Origin: Methylobacter tundripaludum SV96
GTDB taxonomy: Bacteria > Pseudomonadota > Gammaproteobacteria > Methylococcales > Methylomonadaceae
Direction of reading: 5' to 3'
DNA length: 64,000 nucleotides
Assembly (NCBI RefSeq): GCF_000190755.2
Contig: NZ_JH109152.1
Span: 1,280,167 to 1,344,166 of the forward strand
A model generated the notes under the pieces. It saw nothing but the letters and a program-made list of their open reading frames with translations, ran no database searches and had not been told where the DNA came from. The position numbers and the translations under genes were made by a program. This document shows positions 9,607 through 19,064 of the stretch, in pieces. The stretch's first letter is position 1; every line of letters starts with the position of its first letter.

Positions 9607-10218
9607 CTAACTGAAACGCTTAGTTTCCTCCAGCACAGATAACTCCGTCATGGTATTAATGTTGCTGAATATTTCCGTTTCGTTACTAAAATCCACCCGA
9701 ACCAAGTTCTGCTGAGCCAGCCAAACCTCGACTTTACGCTGACCATCCGCTAAATACTCTTGCAGGCTGGTTTGCAATGCGGTCTTTATCGCCAAGAAAA
9801 CCGGATGCAACCTTGTTCCATCAAAAGCGACGGCAACATCAGCATTATGTTCCGCACGGGTTAATAACAGTTTCTGCAGGTGTTCCGTTTTAATTAACGG
9901 CGAATCACAAGGAATAACCACCAAGACATCGGCATCGGCATCGGCATCGGCATGAATCATTGCAGTTAATATGCCCGCCAAAGGACCGTCAAAACTGTCG
10001 GTTTGATCGCTAATAACCGGCCACCCGAATTGCCGGTATTGATCAATATTCCGGTTGGCATTTATAAACACACCGTCCACAGCGGGAGCCAGCGCGGCAA
10101 TGGCGTAACTGACCATCGGGCGGCCATTAAAGTTCATCAGGCCTTTATCCTGATTATTCATGCGCCGGGCACGGCCTCCGGCAAGAATCACGCCTGCTAC
10201 TTTTGTTTGACTGTTCAT
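9607..10218 (-). CDS. mobA: Molybdenum cofactor guanylyltransferase
   Basis: A nucleotidyltransferase that attaches GMP to molybdopterin to form the MGD cofactor used by formate dehydrogenase and related enzymes. The signature VILAGGRARRMNNQDKGL is at the N-terminus, and the metal-binding Asp lies in VVIPCDSPL. I place the start at 10218 (MNSQTKVAGV), giving about 203 residues. The frame is open 15 codons further, to 10263, but that extension is atypical for the family. A hexanucleotide repeat encodes an Asp-Ala run (HADADADADV) in a loop before VVIPCDSP. The gene lies less than 1 kb from the fds formate dehydrogenase operon, whose product needs this cofactor. Confidence 0.93.
   Translation of the reverse strand: MNSQTKVAGVILAGGRARRMNNQDKGLMNFNGRPMVSYAIAALAPAVDGVFINANRNIDQYRQFGWPVISDQTDSFDGPLAGILTAMIHADADADADVLVVIPCDSPLIKTEHLQKLLLTRAEHNADVAVAFDGTRLHPVFLAIKTALQTSLQEYLADGQRKVEVWLAQQNLVRVDFSNETEIFSNINTMTELSVLEETKRFS
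9927..9954. repeat. Hexanucleotide microsatellite inside mobA
   Basis: The unit catcgg is repeated in tandem about four and a half times and encodes alternating Ala and Asp on the minus strand. Unit loss or gain would keep the frame, changing the length of one MobA loop by two residues per unit. Confidence 0.85.
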
Positions 10219-10351
10219 AATGGTAAGCTTTGAATATCGTGGGTAATGGTCAAAATCGTTCAACCGAACGGCTATTCTCGCAAGCCTGTTGTTTATTGCA
10301 AGCTACGCAACCTTTTTCACTTTACTGACTTATGGGACTAAAAAATCATCA

Positions 10352-10750
10352 ATGAAAATTAAATACACACCCGCCATTCTCGGTTTTGCGTTAGTTGTCG
10401 TTATTCCAGGCTGCGCCACGGCACCGGAAAAACCGGTTGAACAAGCCGAGCCTGCACCGTTTGTCAGCGACTACCCTACCCGCGACCGCGTTGAATATGT
10501 TTTAAATTGCGTTGCACAACATGGAGGCCTGACTTATATCACCCAATATGCCTGCGGCTGTAAAATCGACAAAATAGCTGAAAAACTGAACTTCGCCGAA
10601 TACGAAGCCGCGAAAACCTTTACCTATTTAACCAAAGGCCAAACCGGCGATGCCGCGGCGGCCATGCGCGACCCGGCTCAATCCAAAGATTTGAGAAAAC
10701 GGCTTAAAGAAGCTGAGCAATATGCGGAAAAAACCTGCTTTGTGAAATAG
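10352..10750 (+). CDS. Small conserved-looking lipoprotein of unknown function
   Basis: A predicted 132-residue lipoprotein. I choose the ATG at 10352, which gives MKIKYTPAILG and a clean lipoprotein signal ending in the lipobox VIPGC. The frame is open upstream to 10289, but those residues would precede the signal peptide. The mature part begins with a Pro/Glu-rich linker. A compact domain follows with cysteines in the patterns LNCVAQ, YACGCKI and KTCF, four in total, which could form two disulfides or bind a ligand. I do not recognise the family. It is transcribed alone, ends at a terminator and lies upstream of the fds operon. A role in the periplasm or outer membrane is inferred from the lipobox only. 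Confidence 0.75.
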   Translation: MKIKYTPAILGFALVVVIPGCATAPEKPVEQAEPAPFVSDYPTRDRVEYVLNCVAQHGGLTYITQYACGCKIDKIAEKLNFAEYEAAKTFTYLTKGQTGDAAAAMRDPAQSKDLRKRLKEAEQYAEKTCFVK

Positions 10751-11140
10751 AAAGACTCGCTTTACGACGGCATGGACAGATTTTTTTACTCCATGCGAAA
10801 TCTGCATAGCGGTTGTGCCGAGACGATAAAAAGGGTGACCTCGGTCACCCTTAATTATATTCCGCAAAAAAACCTATCGAAAAATATCATCAATATGCGT
10901 CTATGCGTGAACAGTGCATTGCTTAAAAACGGATAAATCTTTTTAGCGTACTGTGTTCAAAAAATATCCATTATAAATAGAGACATAACCGATACTTTCA
11001 AAACACTTATATTTTTGTCTATTTTATAGCATTTTTACACCCAAAATATCTTGTGCTATGCTACCCGGCACACTTAAATATGCAACAGTCAGGAACAGCC
11101 GTTGTTTTAATCAGGATGGATTCTCCATATTGAGACGACC
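10751..11140. other. Gene-free region before the formate dehydrogenase operon
   Basis: Apart from the terminator at 10831-10852, this 390-bp gap contains no coding frame I can support. Positions 10860-11060 are markedly AT-rich and presumably hold the fds promoter. I could not identify a convincing sigma-70 or sigma-54 element or an operator by eye. Confidence 0.5.
10831..10852 (+). terminator. Intrinsic terminator after the lipoprotein gene
   Basis: A perfect stem, aagggtgacc with ggtcaccctt and a two-base loop, is followed by a modest T/A-rich tract. It separates the lipoprotein gene from the fds promoter region. Confidence 0.75.
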
Positions 11141-11617
11141 ATGACAGAATCAGGCTCCACGCAATCAACCGTGCAAGAAATAATCGCCGCACTCAAAGAC
11201 AAGCCCGGCGCACTTTTACCTATTCTGCATGGCATACAAGATGCTATGGGATATATCCCTGCCGAAAGCGTTCCCTACATTGCAACGGCTCTTAGCCTGT
11301 CTCGTGCCGAAGTACACGGCGTCATCAGCTTTTACCACTATTTCAGGGACACACCGCCGGGCGTACAAACCATTCATCTTTGCCGGGCGGAATCCTGCCA
11401 ATCCATGGGCGGAAGAAAACTGGAAGAACACGTTAAAAGCAAGCTCGGTATTGATTTCCATGAAACGACCGCAGACGGCAAATTCTCCCTTGAGCCTGTT
11501 TACTGCTTGGGTAATTGCGCCTGTTCACCGGCCATGCAAATCGGCAAGGAGATTTACGGTCGCGTGTCAGCGGACAGTTTTGATGCGGTCATCAACAATA
11601 CAGAGGCATCAGCATGA
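11141..11617 (+). CDS. fdsG: NAD-dependent formate dehydrogenase gamma subunit
   Basis: A 158-residue NuoE-like protein with a thioredoxin-like fold carrying one 2Fe-2S cluster. The four ligands are visible as C81 and C86 (HLCRAESC) and C122 and C126 (YCLGNC). In the soluble FdsABG-type formate dehydrogenases this subunit sits in the electron chain between the molybdenum subunit and the FMN/NAD subunit. It is the first gene of the operon and overlaps fdsB by four bases. The ATG at 11141 is the only reasonable start. The complex oxidises formate to CO2 with reduction of NAD+, the last energy-yielding step of C1 oxidation in methylotrophs. Confidence 0.95.
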   Translation: MTESGSTQSTVQEIIAALKDKPGALLPILHGIQDAMGYIPAESVPYIATALSLSRAEVHGVISFYHYFRDTPPGVQTIHLCRAESCQSMGGRKLEEHVKSKLGIDFHETTADGKFSLEPVYCLGNCACSPAMQIGKEIYGRVSADSFDAVINNTEASA

Positions 11618-13167
11618 GTATCACTATTTATGTGCCATGCGATTCCAGCGCCGTTTCATTGGGTGCAGATCGCGTTGCTACAGCTATCGCTCAGGAAGCG
11701 GCAAAACGCGGCCTTGATATTAATCTGATCCGCAACGGTTCAAGAGGCATGTACTGGCTGGAACCGCTGGTTGAAGTGGCAACGGCTAAAGGACGCATAG
11801 CCTATGGACCTGTTCAGACCGGCGACGTATCCGGCTTGTTCGATGCAGGTTTTACGGAAGGCGGCGCGCATACTTTAGGTTTGGGCCTAACTGAAGAACT
11901 TGATTACTTCAAAAAACAGCAACGTCTGACCTTTGCCCGCATCGGCAAAACCGATCCCTCCAGCTTGACTGACTATATCGACAATGACGGCTATCGCGGC
12001 TTGAAAAATGCGCTAGCCATGACTCAGGAGCAAATCGTCCAAGCGGTAACCGACTCGGGTTTACGCGGTCGCGGCGGCGCTGCCTTTCCAACCGGCATTA
12101 AATGGAAAACGGTGCTCAACACCGCATCGCTGCAAAAATACATTATCTGCAATGCCGACGAAGGCGATTCCGGCACATTTTCCGACCGCATGGTTATGGA
12201 AGGCGACCCGTTCGTATTGATCGAAGGCATGACGATTGCGGGTTTGGCCGTCGATGCGACACAAGGCTATATCTATCTGCGCATAGAATACCCTCACGCT
12301 TTTGAAGTGCTTAATGCCGCGATTGCAACCGCTTATCAGGAAGGTTACCTGGGTGAGAACATTCAGGGCAGCGGCAAAACCTTTAACCTGGAAGTAAGGC
12401 TGGGCGCGGGCGCTTATGTCTGCGGCGAAGAAACGTCATTAATGGAAAGCCTGGAAGGAAAACGCGGCTTGGTGCGTTTTAAACCCCCCTTACCAGCCAT
12501 CAGCGGCTTGTTCGGTCAACCTACTGTAGTCAACAACGTTATTTCCCTGGCTTCAATCCCGGTCATTCTGAATAAAGGCGGCGATTATTACCGCGATTTC
12601 GGCATGGGACGCTCGCGCGGCACCCTGCCGGTGCAATTGGCCGGCAACATCAAGCGTCCCGGTTTAGTCGAACTGGGTTTTGGCTTGACCTTACGCGAAT
12701 TGCTTTATGATTTCGGCGGCGGCGCAGCTTCCGGCAGACCGATTCGTGCCGTTCAGGTAGGCGGCCCGCTCGGCGCTTATCTGCCCGAATCGCAATTCGA
12801 TACCCCTCTGGATTACGAAGCCTTTGCCGCCATCTGGGCGGTAGTGGGACATGGCGGCATTGTCGTTTTTGATGACACGGTCAATATGGCCGAAATGGCG
12901 CGCTATAGCATGGAATTTTGTAAAATTGAATCTTGCGGCAAATGCACACCTTGCCGCATTGGCTCCACCCGTGGCGTAGAAGTCATGGACGACATTATTA
13001 ATGGTCGCAACCTCGATAAAAACATCCCCTTGTTACGTGATCTTTGCGACACCTTACTCAACGGCTCCCTCTGTGCATTAGGCGGTATGACGCCCTACCC
13101 TGTACTGAGCGCTTTAAATCATTTCCCCGAAGATTTCGGGATAAATGCAAAAGCTACTGCCGCCTGA
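11614..13167 (+). CDS. fdsB: NAD-dependent formate dehydrogenase beta (FMN/NAD) subunit
   Basis: A 517-residue NuoF-like diaphorase subunit. The N-terminal 100 residues are a degenerate thioredoxin-like domain. The FMN/NAD-binding region starts [13 protein letters not shown] near residue 150 and continues through [13 protein letters not shown]. The 4Fe-4S motif [16 protein letters not shown] lies near residue 440, with the fourth cysteine in SLCALGG. It passes electrons from the iron-sulfur chain to NAD+. Translation is probably coupled to fdsG through the ATGA overlap. Length and motifs are normal for FdsB. Confidence 0.95.
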   Translation: MSITIYVPCDSSAVSLGADRVATAIAQEAAKRGLDINLIRNGSRGMYWLEPLVEVATAKGRIAYGPVQTGDVSGLFDAGFTEGGAHTLGLGLTEELDYFKKQQRLTFARIGKTDPSSLTDYIDNDGYRGLKNALAMTQEQIVQAVTDSGLRGRGGAAFPTGIKWKTVLNTASLQKYIICNADEGDSGTFSDRMVMEGDPFVLIEGMTIAGLAVDATQGYIYLRIEYPHAFEVLNAAIATAYQEGYLGENIQGSGKTFNLEVRLGAGAYVCGEETSLMESLEGKRGLVRFKPPLPAISGLFGQPTVVNNVISLASIPVILNKGGDYYRDFGMGRSRGTLPVQLAGNIKRPGLVELGFGLTLRELLYDFGGGAASGRPIRAVQVGGPLGAYLPESQFDTPLDYEAFAAIWAVVGHGGIVVFDDTVNMAEMARYSMEFCKIESCGKCTPCRIGSTRGVEVMDDIINGRNLDKNIPLLRDLCDTLLNGSLCALGGMTPYPVLSALNHFPEDFGINAKATAA

Positions 13168-13189
13168 TAATGATTTAGAGGATATTACA

Positions 13190-16039
13190 ATGTCGATCAA
13201 TAAAGAAAAAGATTTTGGCACACCAGCCAGCACCAGCGATAACTTAGTCACACTGGAGATTGATGGTTTTCAGGTAACGGCACCGGCAGGAACTTCAGTC
13301 ATGCGAGCGGCAGCAAGCATCGGTATTGAAATTCCCAAATTATGCGCAACCGACAGCATAGAACCCTTCGGTTCCTGTCGGCTTTGCGTGGTGCAGATCG
13401 AAGGCGGCAGAGGCATGCCGGCTTCATGTACGACGCCGGTCGCGGAAGGCTTGAAAATCGTCACCCAGAATAAAAAGCTGGCCGATGTGCGCCGCGGCAT
13501 CATGGAACTGTATATTTCCGATCATCCGCTGGACTGTTTGACCTGTTCGGCCAATGGCGATTGCGAACTGCAAGACATGGCAGGCGTCGTCGGTTTGCGC
13601 GAAGTGCGTTACAACCCGATTGAGACGCACCTGAACGCCGAAAAAGACCACAGCAACCCCTACTTCAGTTTCGATCCCAGTAAATGTATCGTTTGCTCGC
13701 GTTGCGTACGGGCCTGTGAAGAAACCCAAGGCACCTTTGCGTTAACCATTGACGGTCGCGGTTTTGATTCCAAAGTATCGCCCAGCCAGAACCAGCCGTT
13801 CATGGATTCGGAATGCGTATCCTGCGGCGCTTGCGTACAAGCCTGCCCAACCGCAACGCTGATGGAAAAATCGGTCATCGACAACGGCCAGCCGGAACAT
13901 GCGATCGTAACAACCTGCGCTTATTGCGGCGTCGGCTGTTCATTCAGGGCGGAAATGAAAGGCGAACAAGTCATCCGCATGGTGCCGCATAAAGACGGCA
14001 AAGCCAACCACGGCCATTCCTGCGTAAAGGGCCGTTTTGCATTCGGTTACGCCACGCACAAAGACCGCATCACCAAACCGATGATCCGCGCCAGCATTAA
14101 AGATGCATGGCGGGAAGTCAGCTGGGAAGAAGCCATTAACCATGCCGCGTCGGAATTAAAACGCATCCAGGCAAAATACGGCAAAGACTCGATCGGCGGC
14201 ATCACTTCTTCTCGTTGCACCAATGAAGAAGTCTACATCATGCAAAAACTGATCCGCGCCGGTTTCGGCAATAATAATGTCGATACCTGCGCACGGGTTT
14301 GCCATTCGCCTACCGGTTACGGATTGAAACAAACCTTTGGTGAGTCATCCGGCACCCAGGATTTTGACTCGGTCATGAAAGCCGATGTCATTATGGTGAT
14401 CGGCGCGAATCCTACTGACGGGCATCCCGTATTCGGTTCGCAAATGAAAAAACGCCTGCGTCAGGGCGCAAAGCTGATCGTGATTGATCCGCGCGAAATC
14501 GACCTGATCAAATCGCCGCACGTCAAAGCCAGCCATCATTTAAAGTTGCGCCCCAGCACTAATGTCGCTTTGATCAATGCGCTCGGGCATGTCGTTGTTA
14601 CCGAAAATCTGCTTGACGAAGCCTTTGTTAATGAGCGTTGCGATGTAGCCTCTTTCGCCAAATGGAAAACCTTTGTTGCGCAGGAGCATAATTCGCCGGA
14701 AGCTTCCGAGTCCATTACCGGCGTGCCGGCAGCCGAGCTTAGAGCCGCCGCACGGCTTTACGCCACGGCTGACAATGCCGCTATTTATTATGGTTTAGGG
14801 GTCACGGAACACAGCCAAGGTTCCACCATGGTCATCGGCATTGCCAATCTGGCCATGGCGACCGGCAACCTGGGTCATGACGGTGTCGGCGTGAATCCGT
14901 TACGCGGGCAAAATAACGTACAAGGTTCTTGCGACATGGGTTCATTTCCGCATGAGTTCCCCGGTTATCGCCATGTATCCGATCCTGTAACGCACCAGCT
15001 GTTTGAAAATGCATGGCAAGCCGAACTCAGTGCCGAACCGGGCCTGCGCATTCCCAACATGTTCGAGGCAGCGCTGGACAAAAGCTTTATGGGTCTGTAC
15101 TGCGAAGGCGAGGACATTGCCCAATCCGATCCGGATATTAAACACGTTCATGCCGCATTACGGGCCATGGAATGCGTAATCGTTCAGGATATATTCCTCA
15201 ACGAAACCGCCAAGTTTGCCCATGTCTTCCTCCCAGGCTCGTCCTTCCTGGAAAAGAACGGCACCTTTACCAATGCCGAACGGCGTATTTCACCGGTGCG
15301 CAAAGTCATGTCGCCGTTAGCCGGCTATCAGGATTGGGAAGTTACCCAGATGCTGGCCAACGCGATGGGTTACCCGATGAGCTACAGCCATCCGTCAGAA
15401 ATCATGGATGAAATTGCGCGACTGACGCCCAGCTTTTCCGGCGTCAGCTATGAAAAGATCGACCGCCTCGGCAGCGTGCAATGGCCTTGTAATGACGAAG
15501 CGCCGGAAGGCACGCCTATTATGCATACCGAGCATTTCCTGCGCGATAACGGCAAAGGCTTGTTCATGCTGACCGAATTTGTCCCAACGGCAGAGCGCGT
15601 AACCGGCAAATATCCGCTAATCCTGACCACCGGGCGTATTTTGTCGCAATACAATGTCGGCGCGCAAACACGCCGCACTGAAAATGTCGCTTGGCATTCG
15701 GAAGATCGTCTGGAAATTCATCCGCACGATGCCGAAGACCGTGGCGTAAAAACCGGCGACTGGGTGGGCATTAAAAGCCGTGCCGGTGAGACTGTGTTAC
15801 GCGCCTTGGTAAGTGATCGTGTGCAGCCAGGCGTGGTCTACACCACGTTCCATTTCCCTGAGTCCGGCGCCAACGTGATCACGACCGACAACTCCGATTG
15901 GGCGACCAACTGCCCGGAATACAAGGTGACGGCCGTGCAGATCACCAAAGTCAGTCAACCTTCGGAATGGCAACAGGAATACCACGCATTTTCAGAAAAA
16001 CAACTCGATCTTCTGGAGCAGGGAATAAGCCATGACTAA
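13190..16039 (+). CDS. fdsA: NAD-dependent formate dehydrogenase alpha (molybdenum) subunit
   Basis: About 949 residues from the ATG at 13190, which has a gagg ribosome-binding site eight bases upstream. The frame opens earlier at 13145, but that start lies inside fdsB and lacks such a site. Domains in order are a 2Fe-2S ferredoxin domain (LCATDSIEPFGSCRLC), a His-Cys 4Fe-4S domain (HPLDCLTC), two 4Fe-4S motifs (CIVCSRCVRAC and CVSCGACVQAC), and the molybdopterin oxidoreductase with its own cluster motif CAYCGVGC. The metal ligand position reads DTCARVCHSP, so it is cysteine rather than selenocysteine. The subunit oxidises formate at a bis-MGD centre in the cytoplasm. Confidence 0.96.
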   Translation: MSINKEKDFGTPASTSDNLVTLEIDGFQVTAPAGTSVMRAAASIGIEIPKLCATDSIEPFGSCRLCVVQIEGGRGMPASCTTPVAEGLKIVTQNKKLADVRRGIMELYISDHPLDCLTCSANGDCELQDMAGVVGLREVRYNPIETHLNAEKDHSNPYFSFDPSKCIVCSRCVRACEETQGTFALTIDGRGFDSKVSPSQNQPFMDSECVSCGACVQACPTATLMEKSVIDNGQPEHAIVTTCAYCGVGCSFRAEMKGEQVIRMVPHKDGKANHGHSCVKGRFAFGYATHKDRITKPMIRASIKDAWREVSWEEAINHAASELKRIQAKYGKDSIGGITSSRCTNEEVYIMQKLIRAGFGNNNVDTCARVCHSPTGYGLKQTFGESSGTQDFDSVMKADVIMVIGANPTDGHPVFGSQMKKRLRQGAKLIVIDPREIDLIKSPHVKASHHLKLRPSTNVALINALGHVVVTENLLDEAFVNERCDVASFAKWKTFVAQEHNSPEASESITGVPAAELRAAARLYATADNAAIYYGLGVTEHSQGSTMVIGIANLAMATGNLGHDGVGVNPLRGQNNVQGSCDMGSFPHEFPGYRHVSDPVTHQLFENAWQAELSAEPGLRIPNMFEAALDKSFMGLYCEGEDIAQSDPDIKHVHAALRAMECVIVQDIFLNETAKFAHVFLPGSSFLEKNGTFTNAERRISPVRKVMSPLAGYQDWEVTQMLANAMGYPMSYSHPSEIMDEIARLTPSFSGVSYEKIDRLGSVQWPCNDEAPEGTPIMHTEHFLRDNGKGLFMLTEFVPTAERVTGKYPLILTTGRILSQYNVGAQTRRTENVAWHSEDRLEIHPHDAEDRGVKTGDWVGIKSRAGETVLRALVSDRVQPGVVYTTFHFPESGANVITTDNSDWATNCPEYKVTAVQITKVSQPSEWQQEYHAFSEKQLDLLEQGISHD

Positions 16040-16892
16040 CGGCAGTGCCGCTACGCTGCCGTTATCATTAGAATTAGGTTGGCCCAGCTATCAACAAACC
16101 ACCGTTGATCGCTGGCGAGGTGAGCAGTATTCTCAGGTACAAGACTATATTGCCGAAGAAGTGCCTATTTCCCTGATTTACAACGGGGTGCCGCATGTCG
16201 TCATGCTGGCAACCCCGACCAATCTTGAAGAATTTGCGCTGGGTTTCAGCATTACCGAAGGCATTATTAAAAGCCCGAAAGAGTTGTTATCGGCTCGGGT
16301 TTATAACCGATCAAACGGCATTGAAGTCCAGATAAAAATTCCGGAGCAACGTTTTCAATGTATGTCCGATAAAGGCCGCAATTTAACCGGACGCACCGGT
16401 TGCGGTCTATGCGGAGCAAGTACCTTAAAACAAGCCATCCGCCAACCCAACCCGGTTAACGGTGGCTTGACCCTGTCTGCTGCCGAGTTGCGTTCCGCTT
16501 TAACCGACATCAAACAGCACCAGAAACTAAATCAATTAACCGGTGCCGTTCATGCAGCCGCTTGGGCCGTCCCCGGCCAAGGCATTTTAGACATCAGGGA
16601 AGATGTAGGACGGCATAACGCGCTGGACAAATTGATCGGTTTTTTACTGCGCACCGGCAAAGATTTATCCGCCGGTTTTGTCATCGTTACCAGCCGCGCC
16701 AGCTATGAAATGGTACAAAAAACCGCATGGGTCGGCATTACGCTACTTGCGGCCATTTCAGCACCTACCGGATTAGCCATACGCCTGGCTAATGAGGCCG
16801 GTCTCACCTTAATCGGTTTTGCCCGTGATGATCAGCATGTGATTTATACCCATCCGCAACGCTTAACCCATAGCAACTATCTGTGTGATTAA
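16032..16892 (+). CDS. fdhD: Formate dehydrogenase accessory sulfurtransferase
   Basis: A 286-residue FdhD/FdsC protein that delivers sulfur to the molybdenum cofactor before insertion into the dehydrogenase. The active-site loop TGRTGCGLCGAS carries the two conserved cysteines. The LDIREDVGRHNALDKLIG motif and the SRASYEMVQK segment are also family hallmarks. The ATG at 16032 overlaps the end of fdsA by eight bases, which suggests coupled translation and fits the chaperone role for FdsA. The length is normal. Confidence 0.95.
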   Translation: MTNGSAATLPLSLELGWPSYQQTTVDRWRGEQYSQVQDYIAEEVPISLIYNGVPHVVMLATPTNLEEFALGFSITEGIIKSPKELLSARVYNRSNGIEVQIKIPEQRFQCMSDKGRNLTGRTGCGLCGASTLKQAIRQPNPVNGGLTLSAAELRSALTDIKQHQKLNQLTGAVHAAAWAVPGQGILDIREDVGRHNALDKLIGFLLRTGKDLSAGFVIVTSRASYEMVQKTAWVGITLLAAISAPTGLAIRLANEAGLTLIGFARDDQHVIYTHPQRLTHSNYLCD

Positions 16893-16894
16893 TA

Positions 16895-17107
16895 ATGAAA
16901 ATAGAACGACTCGTCAAAATGGCCAACGATATAGGTAATTTCTTTAACTCGGAAACCGACAAAGAAATCGCAGCGGAAGGCATAAAAAATCACATTTTAA
17001 GATCATGGGACCCAAGGATGCGTAAAGCGATTATCGCCTATTGCCAGGAAGACGGTTCTGAATTAAGCGGCTTGGTTAAAGCGGCCATCACCAAGCTTGC
17101 GGCCTAA
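16895..17107 (+). CDS. fdsD: Formate dehydrogenase delta subunit
   Basis: A 70-residue protein of the FdsD family, with the typical pattern of an N-terminal helix containing VKMANDIGNFF and a central IKNHILRSWDPRMRKAI segment. FdsD assists assembly or stability of the FdsABG complex and is not catalytic. It starts two bases after the fdhD stop and is the last gene of the operon. The following palindromic repeat may act as the transcript end. Confidence 0.93.
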   Translation: MKIERLVKMANDIGNFFNSETDKEIAAEGIKNHILRSWDPRMRKAIIAYCQEDGSELSGLVKAAITKLAA

Positions 17108-17123
17108 AAATACTATCTTCATA

Positions 17124-17213
17124 GACATCAACTTAAACATATTGATTCATTCACCACGAAGACACGAAGAACGCGAAGTTTTTCTTCGTGTCCATATGTC
17201 TTAAGTTGATGCC
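17124..17213. repeat. Palindromic MITE-like repeat, cacgaag family
   Basis: A 90-bp element with near-perfect terminal inverted repeats: catcaacttaa on the left and ttaagttgatg on the right. The core holds caccacgaagacacgaag followed by cttcgtg. A related element at 35987-36096 shares the core and the right arm. The element is non-coding and sits between the convergent fdsD and NlpC/P60 genes. Confidence 0.8.
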
Positions 17214-17246
17214 TATCCCCCCGAATTTATAACTACAGCAATACCG

Positions 17247-17729
17247 TTACGGACGGCGTGCGCAACTGAACCGTTCTCCCCAATAACGATTTTTGAGACT
17301 GGAGACCAGCACCTTCCCCGTGCGCTGACTAGGCGCGTGAACAAACTCATCATTACTGACATAAATACCGACATGGGAGAACGGCTTGCCGTTGGTATTG
17401 AAAAAAACCAAATCACCGGAATGAAGATCATTTTTCGGGACTTGCGTCAGCGACTGGGCCATCCCCTGAACCGTACGCGGTAACGATATACCCTGCCGCT
17501 CGTAAACATGTTTAACAAATCCGCTGCAATCGAAACCTTCCTCGGGCGAACTTTTACCGTAATGATAAGGCACACCCTGCAAGCTCAGCGCATAACTGAC
17601 CATTGGCGAATAATTCGCAGTGGGCCTGGTTTCCGGGACGCTGGCGCAACCGGAAAACAAAACGATCGCAGTGAGTAAAACACCTCGGATAAAAAAACAG
17701 CTATAGTGTTTAGTGTCGAACGTGTTCAC
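17247..17729 (-). CDS. NlpC/P60-family lipoprotein peptidase (C40)
   Basis: A 160-residue lipoprotein whose signal sequence ends in LFSGC (lipidated Cys28). The NlpC/P60 domain covers about residues 40-158, with the catalytic Cys68 in GFDCSGFV and His119 in PFSHVGIYV. These enzymes cleave peptide cross-links in peptidoglycan (gamma-D-Glu-diaminopimelate or related bonds) in the periplasm. The domain looks complete and of normal length. The long stretch before the hydrophobic core (15 residues) leaves some doubt about the exact start. No operon partner is visible. Confidence 0.9.
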   Translation of the reverse strand: MNTFDTKHYSCFFIRGVLLTAIVLFSGCASVPETRPTANYSPMVSYALSLQGVPYHYGKSSPEEGFDCSGFVKHVYERQGISLPRTVQGMAQSLTQVPKNDLHSGDLVFFNTNGKPFSHVGIYVSNDEFVHAPSQRTGKVLVSSLKNRYWGERFSCARRP

Positions 17730-18092
17730 AAATTCATAACCTATTTAATAGACCCAGTAGAAATTCCTTATAAGGATAGGCCATTGCAAGTTAAATGGCT
17801 AGACGACAAAGATCCCAGACATCAAGAGTTGATCGTCAGTCGCTCCGACCGAACAATCGGCAATGCTCCGCGCCAGTGAATCGCAAAACCTGCAATGGCA
17901 TTAAATTGACAGTACCGTTACTTCATTTCGACTATCAGCAACCAAACACTCACCAGCTTCAAATAACCGAATTCGCGCCTGCATAAGCGGAAAGTCGTCA
18001 CATAGATCGGCTAAAGATACAATCATCCTCGCACCAAACCCTGCGTACGGATAGAATAGGCAGTTTTCACCCCAGCCATTGAGATAGCTTTC
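17730..18092. other. Gene-poor gap, possible remnant of coding sequence
   Basis: This 363-bp interval has no confident gene. A TTG-initiated frame at 17784-17879 (31 residues) has an aagga site before it. A different frame continues from about 17880 to 17986 with a codon pattern that looks coding (VPLLHFDYQQPNTHQLQITEF). Together they could be a decayed gene interrupted by a frameshift, but neither part is recognisable. A small palindrome, ccttataagg, lies at 17767-17776. The last 100 bases should contain the promoter of the ABC operon. Confidence 0.35.
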
Positions 18093-19052
18093 ATGAAATT
18101 GAGTACCCTTCTTGTTATCAGCCTGTGCCTGTTTGCCTCATACAACAGTTATGCTGCGGAAAAAACGGTTATTCGCATTGGCGTTCAGGCTTCGGGCACC
18201 GTCGATTGGGAATTGTCGGCTTTTCAGGAAAATCCGCAGACTGATTTTCAACTGGAAATACAGCATTTAGCCAATGCGGAAGCCGGCAAGATTGCGCTAC
18301 AGTCCGGCGCTGTCGATATGATTGTGTCTGACTGGATCTGGGTTTCCAGCCTGCGCGCCACCGGCTCCGATTTTACTTTTTATCCCTATTCGGATACCTC
18401 TGGCGCTCTGGTTGTAGCAGAAAACAGTCCTATCCATTCCATAAAAGATCTCAACGGCAAACGCTTGGGGATTGCCGGAGGCGAACTGGACAAAAACTGG
18501 CTGTTGCTACAGGCTTTGGCACAGCAAGAACAACTGGACCTGAATGCCTCGGTGGAAAAAGTCTTCGGGGCACCCCCGCTGATCAACGAGCAAATCAAGC
18601 AAAACCGCGTCGATGCGGCACTCACCTATTGGCATTTTGCCGCCAGGCTCGAGGCTCAAGGCTATCGCCAGATAATTGACGGCAGAGGCATCTTAAAAGG
18701 TTTAGGCATTCAAGAGGCTGTTCCCAGCCTGGGTTATGTTTTTAAAGAAAGTTGGGCAAACAGCCACAAACAAGCGCTTAACGATTTCTTCAAGGCCAGC
18801 AAGCAAGCCAAAAACCAACTGTGTACATCGGATGCGGCTTGGCAAAAAATAATCCCTTTGACCAAGGTAGATGATTTACCCACCCAATCCAAACTTCGCC
18901 AGCGTTATTGCGAGGGTAATATTGAGCACTGGGGAAAGCAGGAGCAACAAGCGGCCGGGCGCATTTATGCGATACTCCATACCCTGAGCAACAAGCAGTT
19001 AACCGGCAATGCCGATGCCCTGCAACCCGGTACATTCTGGTCAGCTGAATAA
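18093..19052 (+). CDS. ABC transporter periplasmic substrate-binding protein, NitT/TauT-like
   Basis: A 319-residue exported protein with a cleavable signal peptide (residues 1-21, ending SYA). It has the two-lobe binding-protein fold of the nitrate/sulfonate/taurine class. The pattern VIRIGVQ then QSGAVDMIVSDW and IKDLNGKRLGIAGG matches that class. Ligand residues cannot be read, so the substrate is unknown. It is the first gene of a four-gene run with a permease, an ATPase and a small secreted protein. The initiation ATG is the first in frame and gives a typical signal peptide. Confidence 0.88.
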   Translation: MKLSTLLVISLCLFASYNSYAAEKTVIRIGVQASGTVDWELSAFQENPQTDFQLEIQHLANAEAGKIALQSGAVDMIVSDWIWVSSLRATGSDFTFYPYSDTSGALVVAENSPIHSIKDLNGKRLGIAGGELDKNWLLLQALAQQEQLDLNASVEKVFGAPPLINEQIKQNRVDAALTYWHFAARLEAQGYRQIIDGRGILKGLGIQEAVPSLGYVFKESWANSHKQALNDFFKASKQAKNQLCTSDAAWQKIIPLTKVDDLPTQSKLRQRYCEGNIEHWGKQEQQAAGRIYAILHTLSNKQLTGNADALQPGTFWSAE

Positions 19053-19064
19053 CAAAGATTCGTT

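Noticed and set aside
13145-13189. Upstream start for fdsA inside fdsB
   Set aside because: No ribosome-binding site there, while 13190 has one, and the extra residues are only the out-of-frame end of fdsB.
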